Of a stretch of DNA of 34,642 bases, positions 1-8,706 are shown one piece after another (position 1 is the first letter of the stretch; each line of letters starts with the position of its first letter). Under the pieces are notes generated by a model, which was given only the letters and a program-made list of their open reading frames with translations, did no database searches and had not been told where the DNA came from. Location: positions 1 through 34,642 of the forward strand of contig NZ_ATLO01000006.1 of assembly GCF_000416235.1 (NCBI RefSeq). Direction: 5' to 3'. The DNA comes from Pseudomonas sp. CFII64. GTDB lineage: Bacteria > Pseudomonadota > Gammaproteobacteria > Pseudomonadales > Pseudomonadaceae. A program made the translations under genes and the position numbers.

Positions 1-1
1 T

Positions 2-292
2 CACCTCCTGCGCAGCATTGATCGATGCCTCCTAAACAATCTGCGCCATTATCTTTCGATCCCGGCAAACCGACTGTGCTCAATGCAAGAGCGCTGCTGC
101 CCGAACACTTCGCCTAGAAAAATCGTCCGCAGCGTCCATGAAGCGGCGCGCGATGTTGCGCTGCGCATCGCAAAGACACCTCAATACGTGTGCTCTCGCC
201 ACGAACGCAAGAAGGTCGAGATGTTGTTCGCTCACCTCAAACGAATCCTGAAACTGGATCGATTGCGACTACGCGGCATTGATGGGCTCTGA
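2..292 (+). pseudogene. IS1182-type transposase, C-terminal remnant (5' end beyond window)
   Basis: The reading frame is open from base 2 to the stop at 290-292, so the gene enters from outside the window. It contains a Cys-Cys-Pro element (residues CCPN) and then HEAARDVA, followed by RKKVEMLFAHLKRIL and DRLRLRG. These are the hallmark end of the DDE domain of IS1182-family transposases, in which E of KKVEMLF is the catalytic glutamate. Family members normally continue past RLRG with a further 20-40 residues (a DEFLLAATAQN-like tail), but here a stop follows five residues later, so the 3' end is truncated or frameshifted. It is probably inactive. No intact IS follows. Confidence 0.8.
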
Positions 293-335
293 AGTGAGGG
301 CCAGCGTCGACTTCTCCCAGCCTGAAATTCCGACT

Positions 336-368
336 TTTTCAACAGAATCGGCCAGAAGCAGACCTTCC
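336..368 (+). repeat. Dispersed IS-end repeat, copy 1
   Basis: This 33-base stretch, starting TTTTCAACAGAATCGGCCAG, matches 31330-31362 in the same orientation with three mismatches by eye. It lies just downstream of the transposase remnant, where the non-coding end of such an element would be. It is probably the terminal part of the same or a related IS. I see no clean inverted repeat or target-site duplication around it. Confidence 0.5.
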
Positions 369-472
369 ACCCAGTCCGCTTTCGACCTGAGCCAGACGTC
401 AGAATTCCCGGGGTTTCACTGAGCGTCGATGGCCCCTATAGTGTCCGCCTCTTGATAGTCAAAGGAAGGGCT

Positions 473-544
473 ATGACGCTGATCATTTGTACAGATTATG
501 TGTCCGCTAATATTGCAGCACACCGCGCAGCAAGGCGGATCTGA
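473..544 (+). CDS. Possible 23-codon leader ORF upstream of hydrolase
   Basis: An ATG at 473 is preceded by a good purine-rich ribosome site (AAGGAAGGG, 462-470). It opens a 23-residue frame beginning MTLIICTDYV. Its TGA (542-544) overlaps the ATG of the hydrolase gene as TGATG, the geometry of translational coupling. I recognise no homologue. It may be a leader peptide, the stub of a deleted upstream gene, or chance. Confidence 0.25.
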   Translation: MTLIICTDYVSANIAAHRAARRI

Positions 545-1452
545 TGCGTGCGAAGATTTTCGCGACGATGGGTGGCTTATTATGGTTGCTGTCAGCGCCG
601 CTATCGGCAGGATCCAATCAGTTGCCATCTCCGTCAGCGGGGCATTCCGAGCAGCAGCGTATTTCTGTGCAGGTCGAAGGATCTGGCAAGGACGTCATAT
701 TAATCCCGGGACTTGCCTCGTCCCGCGAGGTATGGGCTGACCTGGTCTCTAGATTACGTCAGAGCCATCGCCTGCACCTCGTCGAACTGGCAGGTTTTGC
801 AGGCTCTCCTGCCGCGCTCGATACAGAGGGGGAAGTCATAGCCCCTGCGGTCGAAGCGATTGCAGCATACATCCGCGCCCAGCACATCCAGGCACCGGTG
901 ATCATCGGCCATTCTCTGGGGGGCGAAGCCGCATTGATGCTTGGTGCTCGGCATCCAGACTTGGTGGGTCGCTTGATGATCGTCGATGCCCTGCCCTTCT
1001 ACAGCTCATTGATGAATCCTTCGGCGACCAGCGAAACAGCGGCCCCGCATGCGGTAGAGATACGTGATTCTCTGTTGGCTGCATCTGCGGAGCAAACCGA
1101 AAACATGCAAAAAGCATCCATCGCCCGGCTTGTAAAAACCCAAGCACTCAGGCCCCGCGTACTCGCTGCGAGCATCAGTTCTGATCGTAGAACAGTGGCA
1201 AATGCTGTGTATGAATTGATGGTCACCGACTTGCGCCCTGAACTGAGTCACATCAGAGCGCCAGTCGAGGTCGTGTACGCATACGACCCCTTGTATGGCG
1301 TATCTTCATCCAACATCGATGCGCTGTTCCATCGCGCCTATGCCTCGACCTCCAACGTCCAGTTCACACGCATTGACGGCAGTTTTCACTTTGTGATGCT
1401 TGACCAGCCCGAACAGTTTGCCAGTACTGTTGAGGCATTCCTTGGTAAATGA
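544..1452 (+). CDS. Secreted alpha/beta-fold hydrolase
   Basis: This is a 302-residue protein with an N-terminal signal sequence (charged MRAK, hydrophobic residues about 5-20, likely cleavage after LSA near residue 22), so it should act in the periplasm or outside the cell. The nucleophile elbow GHSLG is at residues 122-126 (Ser124), and an oxyanion-side segment IPGLASS is near 54-60. A D in YAYDPLYG and the H in DGSFHFVML near the C-terminus are plausible acid and histidine members of the triad. Length and motif order fit a single-domain hydrolase (esterase or lactonase-like). The substrate cannot be read from sequence. The start is supported by AAGGCGG at 531-537. It stands alone between IS debris and tcuR. 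Confidence 0.85.
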   Translation: MRAKIFATMGGLLWLLSAPLSAGSNQLPSPSAGHSEQQRISVQVEGSGKDVILIPGLASSREVWADLVSRLRQSHRLHLVELAGFAGSPAALDTEGEVIAPAVEAIAAYIRAQHIQAPVIIGHSLGGEAALMLGARHPDLVGRLMIVDALPFYSSLMNPSATSETAAPHAVEIRDSLLAASAEQTENMQKASIARLVKTQALRPRVLAASISSDRRTVANAVYELMVTDLRPELSHIRAPVEVVYAYDPLYGVSSSNIDALFHRAYASTSNVQFTRIDGSFHFVMLDQPEQFASTVEAFLGK

Positions 1453-1667
1453 GTGACGCAGAGCCGGGTCAGTATTCTTCCGTTCGCGAATGCTGGCAGC
1501 TATGTTGGTGCTGAGTGGCTGTAAAGGGTCGACTGCTGCCAATCTTGGACAAATCGCACGCGCCCAACGGTCAACCCAAACCTGCGACAATGCTTCTTTT
1601 CGGGCTTCGTCACTTGCGTGGCAAACGTTCAGGTATTTGAATAACAAATTCACGCGGAGCCGCCACA

Positions 1668-2603
1668 TTGGAATTGAGACAACTGCGCTATTTCGTAAAA
1701 ATCATCGAGCTTGGCAGCCTGGGGCGTGCGGCACTTGAACTAGACGTTGGTGTGTCAGCCCTGAGTCAGCAAATCTCTAAGCTGGAAAGCGAACTGTGCA
1801 CCCGGCTCCTGAATCGAACCTCCACCGGAGTCACGCCCACTAGCGCCGGATTTGCGTTTTTACACCATGCCCAACTGACCCTGCGGCAAGCGGAAAACGC
1901 AGTCATGGCGGCCCATCGCGGGCGAATGAGCGGTTATGTCAGCGTCGGCTTACCACCGACTACCGCGACAGTGCTTGCGTTGCCGTTGATCAACGCAATG
2001 CGTACGCGTTATCCAGACATACAACTGCATTTGGTGGAAATGCTTTCCGGCCACTTGGCGGCGCAGCTCAACGCTCGGCAAATTGACCTGGCCATCCTGT
2101 TCCAGCTCGAAGGGGGTAAACGCTGGAGCGTGACTCCGCTGCTGGATGAAAAGCTATTTGTCATTGCCTCGCCTGGTCTGCCTCAAGCGCCTTCTGGTGA
2201 AAGCGTACAGTTAGCCAACCTCGGCGGCCTGCCGCTGGTAATGCCCAGTGCGCAACATGGTCTGCGCTCGGCATTGATGAGCGCCTTCGAGCGGGTCGGG
2301 CTAACACCCAATGTCATTATGGAGGTCGACGGTCTCGCTGTTTTGATGAACGCGGTACGGGCCGGCCATGCGGCAACAATACAGCCTGGGGCAGCCGCTG
2401 CATTGAAAGACGGGTCCGGACTTTCGCTGATCAGGATTGCCGATCCCCATGTAGGCCGGCGTAATCTTCTGGCGACGCTGGCTGACGACGAACTCTCGCC
2501 AGCGGCGCTGGCAACGCGGTTGGTCATGGTGGATGTGGCGCGACAGTTGGTCGTCGACAAACAGTGGCCCGGAGCTACGTGGATAGAAGGGGTAGACGCG
2601 TAA
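1668..2603 (+). CDS. tcuR: LysR-family regulator, probably TcuR
   Basis: This is a 311-residue LysR regulator. The winged HTH occupies residues 1-60 (LRQLRYF opening, GRAALELDVGVSALSQQISKLE recognition segment), followed by the effector-binding domain. The start is TTG with GGAG at 1656-1659; no ATG gives a complete HTH. It resembles the NAC/TcuR branch rather than the CbbR branch. It lies 168 bases upstream of tcuA on the same strand, the arrangement reported for Salmonella tcuR-tcuABC, so it is inferred to activate tcuABC in response to tricarballylate. The symbol rests on this context; similarity alone would only support LysR. Confidence 0.8.
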   Translation: MELRQLRYFVKIIELGSLGRAALELDVGVSALSQQISKLESELCTRLLNRTSTGVTPTSAGFAFLHHAQLTLRQAENAVMAAHRGRMSGYVSVGLPPTTATVLALPLINAMRTRYPDIQLHLVEMLSGHLAAQLNARQIDLAILFQLEGGKRWSVTPLLDEKLFVIASPGLPQAPSGESVQLANLGGLPLVMPSAQHGLRSALMSAFERVGLTPNVIMEVDGLAVLMNAVRAGHAATIQPGAAAALKDGSGLSLIRIADPHVGRRNLLATLADDELSPAALATRLVMVDVARQLVVDKQWPGATWIEGVDA

Positions 2604-2771
2604 TCCTCCTTCTACCCCGGACACAAAAGTCTCTCCTGACGACAAAGCCTTTAGAAAAACTAAACACCTCGCGTCAAAAGCAGCCTTTCGGCCACTCCTT
2701 CCCCACCCTATCGTTCTCCCCACTCGCAAGGAGCACTTCGTTCCCGCTTCCTTGCAAATCGAGGAGCGACA

Positions 2772-4226
2772 ATGATCGATGTCTTAATCATAGGGGGTGG
2801 CAACGCTGCCTTGTGCGCCGCGCTGATGGCGCGAGAAGCGGGCGCCAGCGTGATGCTGCTGGAAGCCTCTCCGAAAATCTGGCGCGGTGGCAACTCCCAA
2901 CACACCCGTAACCTGCGGTGCATGCACGACGAACCACAGGACGTGCTGATCGATGCCTATCCGGAAGAAGAATATTGGCAAGACCTGTTAAAGGTCACCG
3001 GTGGCCTCACGGATGAAAAGCTCGCTCGCATCGCAATTCGGGCATCGTCTTCTTGCCGCGATTGGATGCGTTCACACGGCGTGCATTTTCAGCCTCCTCT
3101 GTCCGGCGCGCTGCACGTGGCACGGACTAATGCATTTTTTATGGGAGGTGGCAAAGCGCTGGTCAATGCGTATTTCCGCAGCGCCGAGCGTCTGGGTGTA
3201 AAAGTTCGCTACGACACGCAAGTGACCGACATCGAGTTGGATGAGGGGAAATTCGTCGCTGCCCATGTGGGCGAGCATGAGGTCGATGGTCAGCGTTTCG
3301 CCGCAGAACGCATTGAAGCCCGGGCCTGCGTGTTGGCAGCCGGCGGCTTCGAATCCAACCGTGAATGGCTACGCGAAGCCTGGGGTCAGAACGAACGCGG
3401 TGAATGGCCATCAGACAATTTCCTGATTCGCGGCACCCGATTCAATACCGGCATTTTGCTACGGCGCATGCTCGACCTCGGCGCAGATGTGATTGGCGAT
3501 CCAACGCAAGCACACATGGTAGCGATTGATGCCCGTGCGCCGCTCTACGATGGCGGCATCTGCACCCGAATCGATTGCGTATCGCTGGGAGTCGTCGTCA
3601 ATCGTGATGGCGAACGCTTCTATGACGAAGGTGAGGATTTCTGGCCAAAACGTTATGCGATCTGGGGGCGGCTGGTGGCTGGACAACCCGGACAGCAGGC
3701 CTATTCGATTATCGATCAACAAGCCATCGGCCGCTTCATGCCACCGGTCTTTCCCGGAACCACCGCCAGTACGCTGCAAGACCTTGCCCGCCAGTTGAAG
3801 CTGCCTCAGGAAAAATTCGTCAAGACGGTCGAGGACTACAACAGCGCCTGCCGCGTTGGCACATTCGATCACACGGCGTTGGACGATTGTCACACCCAAG
3901 GACTGATGCCCGCCAAAAGCCATTGGGCACGGCCATTGGTGAAACCGCCTTTCTACGCCTACCCACTCAAACCGGGTGTCACATTCACCTACCTCGGCCT
4001 CGCCACCGACGAAACCGCTGCCGTGCACTTCAACGGCGAGGCAAGCCCCAACCTGTTCGTCGCGGGCGAAATGATGGCCGGCAATGTCCTGGGCAAAGGC
4101 TACACCGCCGGCATAGGCATGGCCATCGGTACCGCGTTTGGCCGCATCGCCGGTGTCCAGGCGGCCGCTTCGGTGGGCTTTGGCGTCTCACCTGCAAACA
4201 TGGAGTTTCGACATGCAACTGTTTGA
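2772..4226 (+). CDS. tcuA: FAD-dependent tricarballylate dehydrogenase TcuA
   Basis: This 484-residue flavoprotein of the FrdA/SdhA fold is slightly longer than the Salmonella enzyme. The dinucleotide-binding start is [20 protein letters not shown] (Gly motif at residues 8-10), with a second FAD element [12 protein letters not shown] in the middle and a C-terminal [27 protein letters not shown] typical of the family. It oxidises tricarballylate to cis-aconitate and passes electrons to TcuB. GAGGAG at 2760-2765 supports the ATG. Its end overlaps tcuB by 14 bases, which indicates coupled translation. An FAD-dependent dehydrogenase of another tricarboxylate is possible, but the tcuB and tcuC neighbours make tricarballylate the best call. 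Confidence 0.9.
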   Translation: MIDVLIIGGGNAALCAALMAREAGASVMLLEASPKIWRGGNSQHTRNLRCMHDEPQDVLIDAYPEEEYWQDLLKVTGGLTDEKLARIAIRASSSCRDWMRSHGVHFQPPLSGALHVARTNAFFMGGGKALVNAYFRSAERLGVKVRYDTQVTDIELDEGKFVAAHVGEHEVDGQRFAAERIEARACVLAAGGFESNREWLREAWGQNERGEWPSDNFLIRGTRFNTGILLRRMLDLGADVIGDPTQAHMVAIDARAPLYDGGICTRIDCVSLGVVVNRDGERFYDEGEDFWPKRYAIWGRLVAGQPGQQAYSIIDQQAIGRFMPPVFPGTTASTLQDLARQLKLPQEKFVKTVEDYNSACRVGTFDHTALDDCHTQGLMPAKSHWARPLVKPPFYAYPLKPGVTFTYLGLATDETAAVHFNGEASPNLFVAGEMMAGNVLGKGYTAGIGMAIGTAFGRIAGVQAAASVGFGVSPANMEFRHATV

Positions 4227-5370
4227 TCCTCAATCGTCGAGCGGGTTGATCCCGGTGTTGAATCTTGACGAAAGTGAAGTCCAGCGGCAGATGACCATCT
4301 GCAATGCCTGCCGTTATTGCGAAGGCTTTTGCGCGGTATTTCCGGCGATGACCCGGCGCCTGGAATTCACTCAGGCCGACATCCATTATCTGGCGAACTT
4401 GTGTCATAACTGCGGCGCGTGCCTGCACGCCTGTCAATACGCCGCCCCACACGAATTCGACGTCAACATACCCAAAGCCATGGCGAAAGTGCGACTGGAT
4501 ACTTATGCCGAATACGCCTGGCCGCAAATGATGGGCAAGTTGTATCAGCGCAACGGCCTGACCCTGGCGCTGGCTTCAGGTGGGGGACTGGCGTTGTTTT
4601 TATGCCTGACTCTGATGCTCATGGGCAACCTGTTCACGACCATTCCCGGGGGCAACTTCTATAAGATTTTCCCGCATAACACCCTGGCGCTGATGTTCGG
4701 CTCAGTGTTCGGCTTTGCGGTACTTGCCCTGACCATGGGTGTAAGGCGCTTCTGGCGCAACGTTTCACCGGTCGCAGCACCACTGCCGTTGAAAACGTCC
4801 GCTGTTTTGGAGGCTACGGCCAACGTCGCGAAGCTCAAATATCTGGACGGCGGCCATGGCCGAGGCTGCAACAACGCCGACGATCAATTCACCTTGTGGC
4901 GACGCCGGTTCCACCACCTCACCTTCTACGGCTTCATGCTGTGCTTCGCCGCCACCGGTGTCGCAACGCTCTTTCACTATCTGCTGAAGTGGTCGGCACC
5001 TTATCCGATCTTCAGCTTACCGGTGATGTTGGGTATTGCCGGTGGCATCGGCCTGCTGATCGGCCCGGCGGGTCTTCTCTGGCTGAACCTGCGTCGCAAT
5101 CCCGCCCACGGCGATGAGAACCAGAAACCCATGGATCGCGGCTTCATCGCTCTGCTGTTTCTGGTCAGCGCAAGCGGTCTGGCGCTACTGGCTTTGCGTG
5201 AAACCAGCACCTTGGGCTTGATGTTGGCTATCCATCTCGGCCTGGTCATGGCGTTTTTCTTGACCATGCCTTACAGCAAATTCGCCCATGGAATATTCCG
5301 CAGCGCAGCGCTGCTCAAACACGCCATCGAAAAGCGTCAACCCAACCCGATCAACGCCGGCAGCGACTGA
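4213..5370 (+). CDS. tcuB: TcuB: Fe-S / membrane electron-transfer protein of tricarballylate use (CitB family)
   Basis: 385 residues are counted from the ATG at 4213, which has GGAG at 4202-4205. A longer frame exists upstream but starts inside tcuA without a ribosome site. Two [4Fe-4S] clusters are evident: Cys30, 33, 36 and 40 ([11 protein letters not shown]) and Cys64, 67, 70 and 74 ([11 protein letters not shown]). The C-terminal two thirds carry about six hydrophobic helices with scattered His residues that could bind heme. In Salmonella this protein reoxidises TcuA flavin and feeds electrons to the membrane quinone pool. It is annotated elsewhere as citrate utilization protein B. Confidence 0.9.
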   Translation: MQLFDPQSSSGLIPVLNLDESEVQRQMTICNACRYCEGFCAVFPAMTRRLEFTQADIHYLANLCHNCGACLHACQYAAPHEFDVNIPKAMAKVRLDTYAEYAWPQMMGKLYQRNGLTLALASGGGLALFLCLTLMLMGNLFTTIPGGNFYKIFPHNTLALMFGSVFGFAVLALTMGVRRFWRNVSPVAAPLPLKTSAVLEATANVAKLKYLDGGHGRGCNNADDQFTLWRRRFHHLTFYGFMLCFAATGVATLFHYLLKWSAPYPIFSLPVMLGIAGGIGLLIGPAGLLWLNLRRNPAHGDENQKPMDRGFIALLFLVSASGLALLALRETSTLGLMLAIHLGLVMAFFLTMPYSKFAHGIFRSAALLKHAIEKRQPNPINAGSD

Positions 5371-5419
5371 CGGTTAAACCACCTATTCCAAAAACAATAG
5401 TGAGCACAACGGTAGCCTA

Positions 5420-6721
5420 ATGATGAAAACGACAACGACAACAACCCGAGGCAAGGGGTCCAAACTGGGCGCCATTTTACGGGTCACCAGCGGTAACTTT
5501 CTCGAGCAGTTCGACTTCTTTCTGTTTGGGTTCTACGCGACCTACATCTCCCAGACTTTCTTTCCAGCCACCAGCGAATTTGCCTCGCTAATGATGACCT
5601 TCGCAGTATTCGGCTCCGGATTCCTGATGCGTCCGCTAGGCGCCATTGTGCTGGGGGCATACATCGACAAAGTGGGCCGTCGCAAGGGGCTGATAGTGAC
5701 GCTGTCGATCATGGCCGCCGGTACCGTATTGATCGCCCTCGTGCCGGGCTACGCCGCCATCGGCGTGGCGGCACCGATTCTGGTGTTGTTGGGCCGGCTG
5801 CTCCAGGGCTTCTCCGCTGGTGCGGAAATGGGCGGTGTTTCCGTGTATCTGGCCGAAATTTCCACCCCCGGTCACACTGGTTTCTACACCAGTTGGCAAT
5901 CGGCCAGCCAACAGGTGGCAATCGTCGTCGCGGCCGCGTTGGGCTATACGATCAATGCCACGATGCAAGCCGCTGAAATTGCCGATTGGGGATGGCGTAT
6001 TCCCTTCTTCATTGGCTGCGTGATCATCCCGTTCATTTTTATTATTCGCCGCTCACTGGAGGAAACTGCTGCCTTCACTGCTCGCAGCCATCGTCCAACA
6101 ACTCGCGAAGTGTTTCGCTCGATGCGTGACAACTGGCGCACCGTACTGGCGGGCGGCCTGTTGGCATCTATGACCACCACCACGTTCTACCTTATTACGG
6201 TCTACACACCGACGTTTGGCAGGACAGTCCTGAACCTGAGCACCACTGACAGCCTGGTGGTCACACTGCTGGTAGGCATCAGCAACTTTATCTGGCTGCC
6301 TATCGGCGGCGCCATCTCCGACCGTATTGGTCGTCGGCCACTGTTGCTGGCGATATCGTTGCTGTGCATATTCACTGCCTATCCCGCCATGCACTGGCTA
6401 GCACAAGCGGCTAGTTTCGAACGACTGCTCGCTGTTCTGCTGTACTTCTCATTCTTCTTTGGCATCTACAACGGCGCCATGGTCGCGGCACTGACCGAGG
6501 TCATGCCACAGAACGTGCGGGTAGTCGGGTTTTCACTGGCATTCAGTTTGGCCACCGCAGTATTTGGTGGTTTTACCCCGGCAATCTCGACGTTGCTTGT
6601 TCAGGCCACGGGTGACAAAGCATCACCTGCCTACTGGCTGATGTTCGCGGCGGTGTGCGGGTTCACGGCGACGATGGTGCTGTACCGTCGGCAAAAAGCT
6701 TTGGTAGTCAAAACCGTTTAA
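5420..6721 (+). CDS. tcuC: TcuC: MFS tricarballylate/citrate:H+ symporter
   Basis: This is a 433-residue, 12-helix MFS protein of the metabolite:H+ symporter group. It has the characteristic [16 protein letters not shown] first helix, motif A-like DKVGRRKG between helices 2 and 3, a second DRIGRRP in the C-half, and [17 protein letters not shown] in helix 4. It is expected to import tricarballylate, with citrate as a possible alternative substrate, across the inner membrane. It lies 49 bases after tcuB. The ribosome site before the tandem ATG-ATG (5420/5423) is weak (GGTAG), so either ATG may be used. Confidence 0.88.
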   Translation: MMKTTTTTTRGKGSKLGAILRVTSGNFLEQFDFFLFGFYATYISQTFFPATSEFASLMMTFAVFGSGFLMRPLGAIVLGAYIDKVGRRKGLIVTLSIMAAGTVLIALVPGYAAIGVAAPILVLLGRLLQGFSAGAEMGGVSVYLAEISTPGHTGFYTSWQSASQQVAIVVAAALGYTINATMQAAEIADWGWRIPFFIGCVIIPFIFIIRRSLEETAAFTARSHRPTTREVFRSMRDNWRTVLAGGLLASMTTTTFYLITVYTPTFGRTVLNLSTTDSLVVTLLVGISNFIWLPIGGAISDRIGRRPLLLAISLLCIFTAYPAMHWLAQAASFERLLAVLLYFSFFFGIYNGAMVAALTEVMPQNVRVVGFSLAFSLATAVFGGFTPAISTLLVQATGDKASPAYWLMFAAVCGFTATMVLYRRQKALVVKTV

Positions 6722-6723
6722 TT

Positions 6724-6809
6724 CCTTGATCACCCACACGCCGATCCGCGCGGGAACCGAATCAAGGTGGTTTGAGGTCGATTACAGTCTTTCGTCAGGG
6801 CAGTAATCG
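6724..6809 (+). terminator. Possible stem-loops downstream of tcuC
   Basis: Two imperfect hairpins follow the tcuC stop: CCTTGAT (6724-6730) with ATCAAGG (6761-6767), and CGATTAC (6779-6785) with GTAATCG (6803-6809). Neither is followed by a clear T-run, so their role in ending the tcu transcript is only a guess. Confidence 0.25.
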
Positions 6810-6811
6810 GC

Positions 6812-6940
6812 CTAAAGACCACATTCAATATGGCATGCACAGATTCTTCGAATTACGCTGGCCATTGATACGCCTGGTTGCAGGAATTCCTGGACGACTT
6901 GGGCTTTAAAGGGCTTGGGGTAAGAAGTTCTTTGGCGCAT
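6812..6940 (-). pseudogene. IS66 first orf (TnpA-type accessory protein), N-terminal remnant
   Basis: ATG at 6940 (minus), preceded by AGGA, starts a 42-codon frame beginning MRQRTSYPKPFKAQVVQEFL and continuing QPGVSMASV. This matches the start of IS66 TnpA-type proteins, whose helix-turn-helix normally continues with a second helix of the type AIRHGIN. Here the family similarity ends at about residue 29 and the frame runs into unrelated sequence to the stop at 6812. It is a clear truncation. Confidence 0.7.
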
Positions 6941-7040
6941 GGAAATCCTGGCGGGAAGAGTGAGGGTGTCCACGTATTTTTAGCTGAACACCATCGCCCT
7001 TATGGCTCGGATCGGGTAAGTGAGTTCGCCGGGCGCTTAC
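6812..7040 (-). mobile_element. IS66-family left end, truncated
   Basis: Read on the minus strand, the element begins at 7040 with GTAAGCGCCCGGCG. The GTAAGCG terminus is typical of IS66-family inverted repeats. About 100 bases later comes the first orf of the IS (see the orfA remnant). Homology stops near 6850, and the remaining IS66 genes and right end are absent. The element therefore survives as a stub of roughly 190 bases between tcuC and the carboxylate transporter gene. Confidence 0.7.
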
Positions 7041-7065
7041 AGTGGACAGCTACAAACCAAGGTTT

Positions 7066-8382
7066 CTAACGATGCTGGTACAGAGGAAACGCACCGAACA
7101 GGAGTCCTCCCGCCAAGAGTCCAAGGCTCGCGAGAATCGCCCATTTAAGGGCAAACCGCTGATGATCACCCAAGTCAACTTTGGCTAACGCGACTAGCAG
7201 ATAGAGAGCAGGAACCAACGGACTAAGCAGGTGAACCGGCTGCCCCACTATGGAAGCCCGGGCGATTTCCAAGGGGCTAATGCCGTATTGCGCGGCGGTG
7301 TGCGCAATGACCGGTAGAATTCCGAAGTAGAACGCATCGTTGGACATGAAAAATGTAAAAGGCATGCTGATTAATGCGGTAAACAACGCAAGGTAAGGCC
7401 CGAAGCTTTCTGGAATCACATTGAGCAAACTCTTCGCCATTGCATCGACCATACCGGTGCCCGCCAGAATTCCAGTAAATATGCCGGCGGCAAAAATCAG
7501 GGCAGTCACTGCCAATACGTTAGCAGCGTGTGCTGCAATACGTTCTCTTTGCTGCTCGATTTTTGGATAGTTGAGAACGATGGCAATCGCAAACCCCACC
7601 ATGAACAATACCTGAATCGGCATCGCCCCTACGACAAGGCACGCAATCAGTGCGAGTGTCAAAAGCAGATTGGCCCAGAACATCTTTGGACGACGATTGT
7701 TGTCGCACTCCTCCACTGAGCCATGCCCTAACGCCAGTGAGCCTTCATCAACACTTTCGAGTTCTATCACACCGAGTCGTGCGCGCTCCCGACGTCCGAG
7801 AACTATGGCTGTAAAAACCAGGCACGCAGCGGAGATGAGCATAGCTGGGATCATGGGAACAAAGATTTCCAGCGCATCTACATGCAGCGCGGCGGCAGCA
7901 CGTGCGGTCGGCCCGCCCCAAGGGGTGATGTTCATGATGCCGCTGGCGATACTGATCAGACATGTCATCCCCAGAATATTCATTCCAAGCCGCTGATACA
8001 GCGGCAGGAAAGCGGCACACGCGATCATGTAGGTAGTGGAGCTATCACCATCCAGCGAAACGAGCATGGTGAGCACTGCAGTGCCTACCAGTACTTTCAA
8101 CGGATCGCCTTTTACCAGCTTGAGGATCTTGCGTACCAGCGAATCGAACAGCCCGGCATCAATCATGATGCCAAAGTACAAAATCGAAAAAGTCAGCATG
8201 ACGCCTGTCGGTGCAAGCGTCTTGATGCCATCGAGCATCATCGCTCCAAGGCCGATGTAATGCCCACCGATTACCGCGAACACAATAGGGATGAGGATCA
8301 GTGCAATCAACGCCGAAAGACGCTTTGTCATGATCAGGTACATGAAGCAGATGACCATCGAAAAACCAAGAATTGCCAACAT
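7066..8382 (-). CDS. CitMHS-type citrate/hydroxycarboxylate transporter
   Basis: This 438-residue polytopic membrane protein has about 11-12 hydrophobic segments. It carries family features of the CitMHS (Mg-citrate:H+ symporter) group: TGVMLTFSILYFGIMIDAGLFD, LDGDSSTTYMI, and the substrate-region segment NITPWGGPTARAAAALH. Members import metal complexes of citrate or related tricarboxylates. It is the last gene of the minus-strand cluster, 324 bases after the ThDP enzyme gene, so it may share the operon or have its own promoter. It is the likely uptake system for whatever that cluster degrades. The exact substrate is unknown. Confidence 0.85.
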   Translation of the reverse strand: MLAILGFSMVICFMYLIMTKRLSALIALILIPIVFAVIGGHYIGLGAMMLDGIKTLAPTGVMLTFSILYFGIMIDAGLFDSLVRKILKLVKGDPLKVLVGTAVLTMLVSLDGDSSTTYMIACAAFLPLYQRLGMNILGMTCLISIASGIMNITPWGGPTARAAAALHVDALEIFVPMIPAMLISAACLVFTAIVLGRRERARLGVIELESVDEGSLALGHGSVEECDNNRRPKMFWANLLLTLALIACLVVGAMPIQVLFMVGFAIAIVLNYPKIEQQRERIAAHAANVLAVTALIFAAGIFTGILAGTGMVDAMAKSLLNVIPESFGPYLALFTALISMPFTFFMSNDAFYFGILPVIAHTAAQYGISPLEIARASIVGQPVHLLSPLVPALYLLVALAKVDLGDHQRFALKWAILASLGLLAGGLLFGAFPLYQHR

Positions 8383-8706
8383 CGCCGAACTCTCTCTTTT
8401 TTATTAGGCGCACAGGGATCCAGCGGCCTGTTTCGGCCGTCCGAATAACATCGTTTTATTGAGCGGGTCGGGTTAAGGCGGCGCAGCAGCGCTGGACGGG
8501 AGTTGAATCATGGCGAGCCTCGCATTTGTTATGTTTGTTATGCAGTACGCGGTCGGTAGATCAGGTCAAAACGGTTCAAACGTTTACGCAGAGATATTTG
8601 ATCTGCAGATATTCCTCAATCCCGTAACTGGATCCTTCAAGGCCGAGGCCAGAAGCTTTATGTCTCCGAAAGGAGCGACCTCATTGGAGATCAAGCCCGC
8701 TCACGC
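8383..8706. other. Intergenic region with small palindromes
   Basis: This 324-base stretch has no convincing gene. It contains a hairpin CGGCC-loop-GGCCG (8424-8439), an inverted pair AAACG (8569-8573)/CGTTT (8581-8585) separated by 7 bases, and a perfect 10-bp palindrome ATCTGCAGAT (8601-8610). The latter two could be regulator sites for the transporter gene. No terminator with a T-run follows the ThDP enzyme gene. Confidence 0.35.

Noticed and set aside
1490..1738. Short frame starting MLAAMLVLSGCKG that looks like a lipoprotein signal with lipobox
   Set aside because: It lacks charged N-terminal residues and a ribosome site, a stop lies just upstream, and its 3' part overlaps the tcuR HTH in another phase. 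Probably chance.
4138..4212. Longer start for tcuB at TTG 4138
   Set aside because: It lies well inside tcuA with no ribosome site. ATG 4213 has GGAG at proper spacing and matches family length.
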